DNA from: Todiramphus chloris collaris
Lineage: Eukaryota; Chordata; Aves; Coraciiformes; Alcedinidae
Direction of reading: 5' to 3'
NCBI GenBank assembly: GCA_025345505.1
Contig: JANVCC010009943.1
Coordinates: 55,138-119,137, forward strand
Length of the DNA stretch: 64,000 bases
Shown: positions 62,064 through 64,000 of the stretch, piece by piece
Layout of the letters: every line of letters begins with the position of its first letter
How positions within the stretch are numbered: position 1 is the first letter of the stretch
Made by a program: the position numbers and the translations under genes
Notes under the pieces: generated by a model
Databases searched by the model: none
What the model was told of the DNA's origin: nothing
Seen by the model: only the letters and a program-made list of their open reading frames with translations

Positions 62064-64000
62064 AGGAAGGAACAAATTTACTGCTTAAAATGTGTGAAAA
62101 GGCAGAATGGTGATACTGTCCTTAAAAATAAAGCCTTATGGACACTGAGAGACCCAAGGAAGAAATGTCCTTCAACAATATCCTGCCACAAGCAACAAGT
62201 AGAGCAGGGGCACAATTCCAACAGGAGTGTTTTGAGATATAGCTACCCCTTCTGAATTGCCCAAGACATGATGTGCACCAAAACAATAGTCTCTGATCTT
62301 GCATATGTCTTGATGCCAAGAAAATATTCTTTCCTTATAGCAACACTGTCCTTTAAAACCACCTTGTGTTTGCAGATTCAGAATTCTCTGTGCTCCACAG
62401 TTTGAAAAAAAAAAAAAAAAGGAGAAATAAAGATAAAGCGACAACAGAATTGTATATAATTGGCTTAATTCACACTAGGAAGCCTTTCGTCACTGCAATC
62501 TGAAGCTCAGAAAATTGGCTTAAATGGAGTTGGTTGTGAACAGAACTGTAAATATGATGGATGGTACAGAGCTTTGAGCAGAGCAAGCTTCTCACCTCTG
62601 TCAACACCATGAGACAAAACCTTACAAGAGGCAGAGCCTGTTATATTTAGTCACATATGCAATGACAGTGAACTCAAAAGAGACATCAGAGTGAAAAAAG
62701 CAGGACTTGATTCTGACAAAATCCACGTAATTATTTTAAGACAGACTACTACAAACAGGGATTCAGTGCTTTCATGACTGAATGCATACAGATTATTACC
62801 ATCTGCCAAATTTATGCTCAGGATCCTACTGCAGGTAAATGAGGACACCAGTAAACATGCTGTATGCTAAATAAAATTGCAATGCTCATCTGTAATTCAC
62901 TTTTCCAACTTCTCACTCATAAAATGAATTAATCTAAAATTCTAGGAATCAGATTTTAGTTTCAGACCTTACTTTAAACATAAAACACCATCATAACCTA
63001 AATTTTAGTTTTAAACACATACTTAAATGATTTGGAATGCAGTTATTTTTAGATTATCAATGTACTGTAGGTTAAGTGGTTATTTTAAACACCAAAAAAA
63101 AAAAACCAAACAGAAGAAAAAATCTACATATTTACAAGTCTTAATGTATTTTGTAAGATATCCAAAAATGTCCAAGGTCTAAGTAAGCAGATCATCCTTT
63201 CATTACAGTACCATTGTCTTTGGAAGACAACAATAACTAAAGCCACATTGCAGTTGTCAAGAAAATGATTTGGATATTTCATACATTTTTTTCCTTCAAC
63301 TATGTAATTTTTGGCAATCACAAATATGTGTCCTAAATTACGTTCCATCAAAGTCAATACAAGGTTTAAGTTCACAATAAAATGTAGCTTTAACATTAAC
63401 ATTTGAATATGATTACTATCCATTGAAGATGTTAGCAAACTGATTTCTTGAAGCCATGAAAAGGGAATATAAGAAACACATAGGCAGACGGTTTTTCTTT
63501 TTCTACCCCTGTACTGTTAAGTCTTTCTACAATTTTCCACTTATGGTTAGACCAATTATTTTAAGGAATATATATTTCTTATATCTAAAGTTTATCTTTC
63601 ATTTGTCATCTTTCCATAAATCATCAAGCCGCTTGTCATGCTTAAAAATTGGGAAGAAATCCATTACTGAGACCTTAGGTCTTGTTTTAGTCATATTTTA
63701 AAGATCTGAATGCAGATTCTATGACGAAGCAAGCCTCCAGTTGGTCTTTTATCAGACCAGATATCTTTCCCAGGAAAGACGAAATACAACCTCTCATCTG
63801 CTTCTTCTGACCAAAGGTAAGAACTTCAGCAGGAATGAAGTAGTTCAGAAGGACCTTCCTTTAAATCTGCCTTTACTGGAATAAACACAAATGCAAATAG
63901 TATGATATGCAGTTTTTCCACCACTATTCACCTTTATTTTCCTTGACAATTGAACCTTACCATGAACTCTTTTTCAACAATGTATGTTGAGAGTTTACAA
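62064..64000. other. Non-coding stretch to window end
   Basis: AT-rich sequence with A-runs at 62404-62420 and about 63095-63106. A 104-codon minus-strand frame at 63124-63438 shows no recognisable domain and is not called. Confidence 0.5.

Overview
The window reads as avian nuclear DNA. Supporting evidence is the AT-rich intron-like sequence, many 5'-truncated CR1 LINE copies ending in ATTCTRTGA-type tails, and solo LTRs whose ends match ERVL-type LTRs common in birds. There are no prokaryotic-style operons, rRNA, tRNA or CRISPR arrays. Two assembly gaps of exactly 400 N lie at 10850-11249 and 26125-26524.

Layout: 1-18.5 kb is mostly unique non-coding DNA with microsatellites, one CR1 tail (7890-8320), a perfect 28-bp palindrome (15794-15821) and a possible ancient CR1 fragment near 17.8 kb. 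From 18.5 to 21.2 kb lies a CR1 interrupted by a second CR1 in the opposite orientation. 21.2-25.7 kb is largely featureless. From 25.7 kb to at least 41.5 kb, and perhaps to 49.4 kb, the minus strand carries a series of short open segments flanked by good splice signals. Long parts of the series keep reading phase. It ends in a 69-codon terminal open segment (stop included) with a polyadenylation signal just after the stop. I read this as a candidate multi-exon host gene that I cannot name. Solo LTRs (29545-30112, 33052-33587, 33664-34280) and CR1 copies (34.5, 35.7-36.3, 42.8-45.5 kb) sit in its putative introns.

45.5-64 kb is again mostly non-coding, with CR1 pieces at 48.4, 58.9-60.3 and 61.9-62.1 kb and an LTR at 54889-55504. 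The most intact mobile-element reading frame is the 311-codon reverse-transcriptase fragment at 44506-45441.

Limits: the exon calls rest on splice signals, phase and amino-acid look only. Decoy exons are common in vertebrate introns, so individual exons carry modest confidence; the series as a whole is more credible than any single member. Repeat families are named from memory of their consensus features, not from a search.
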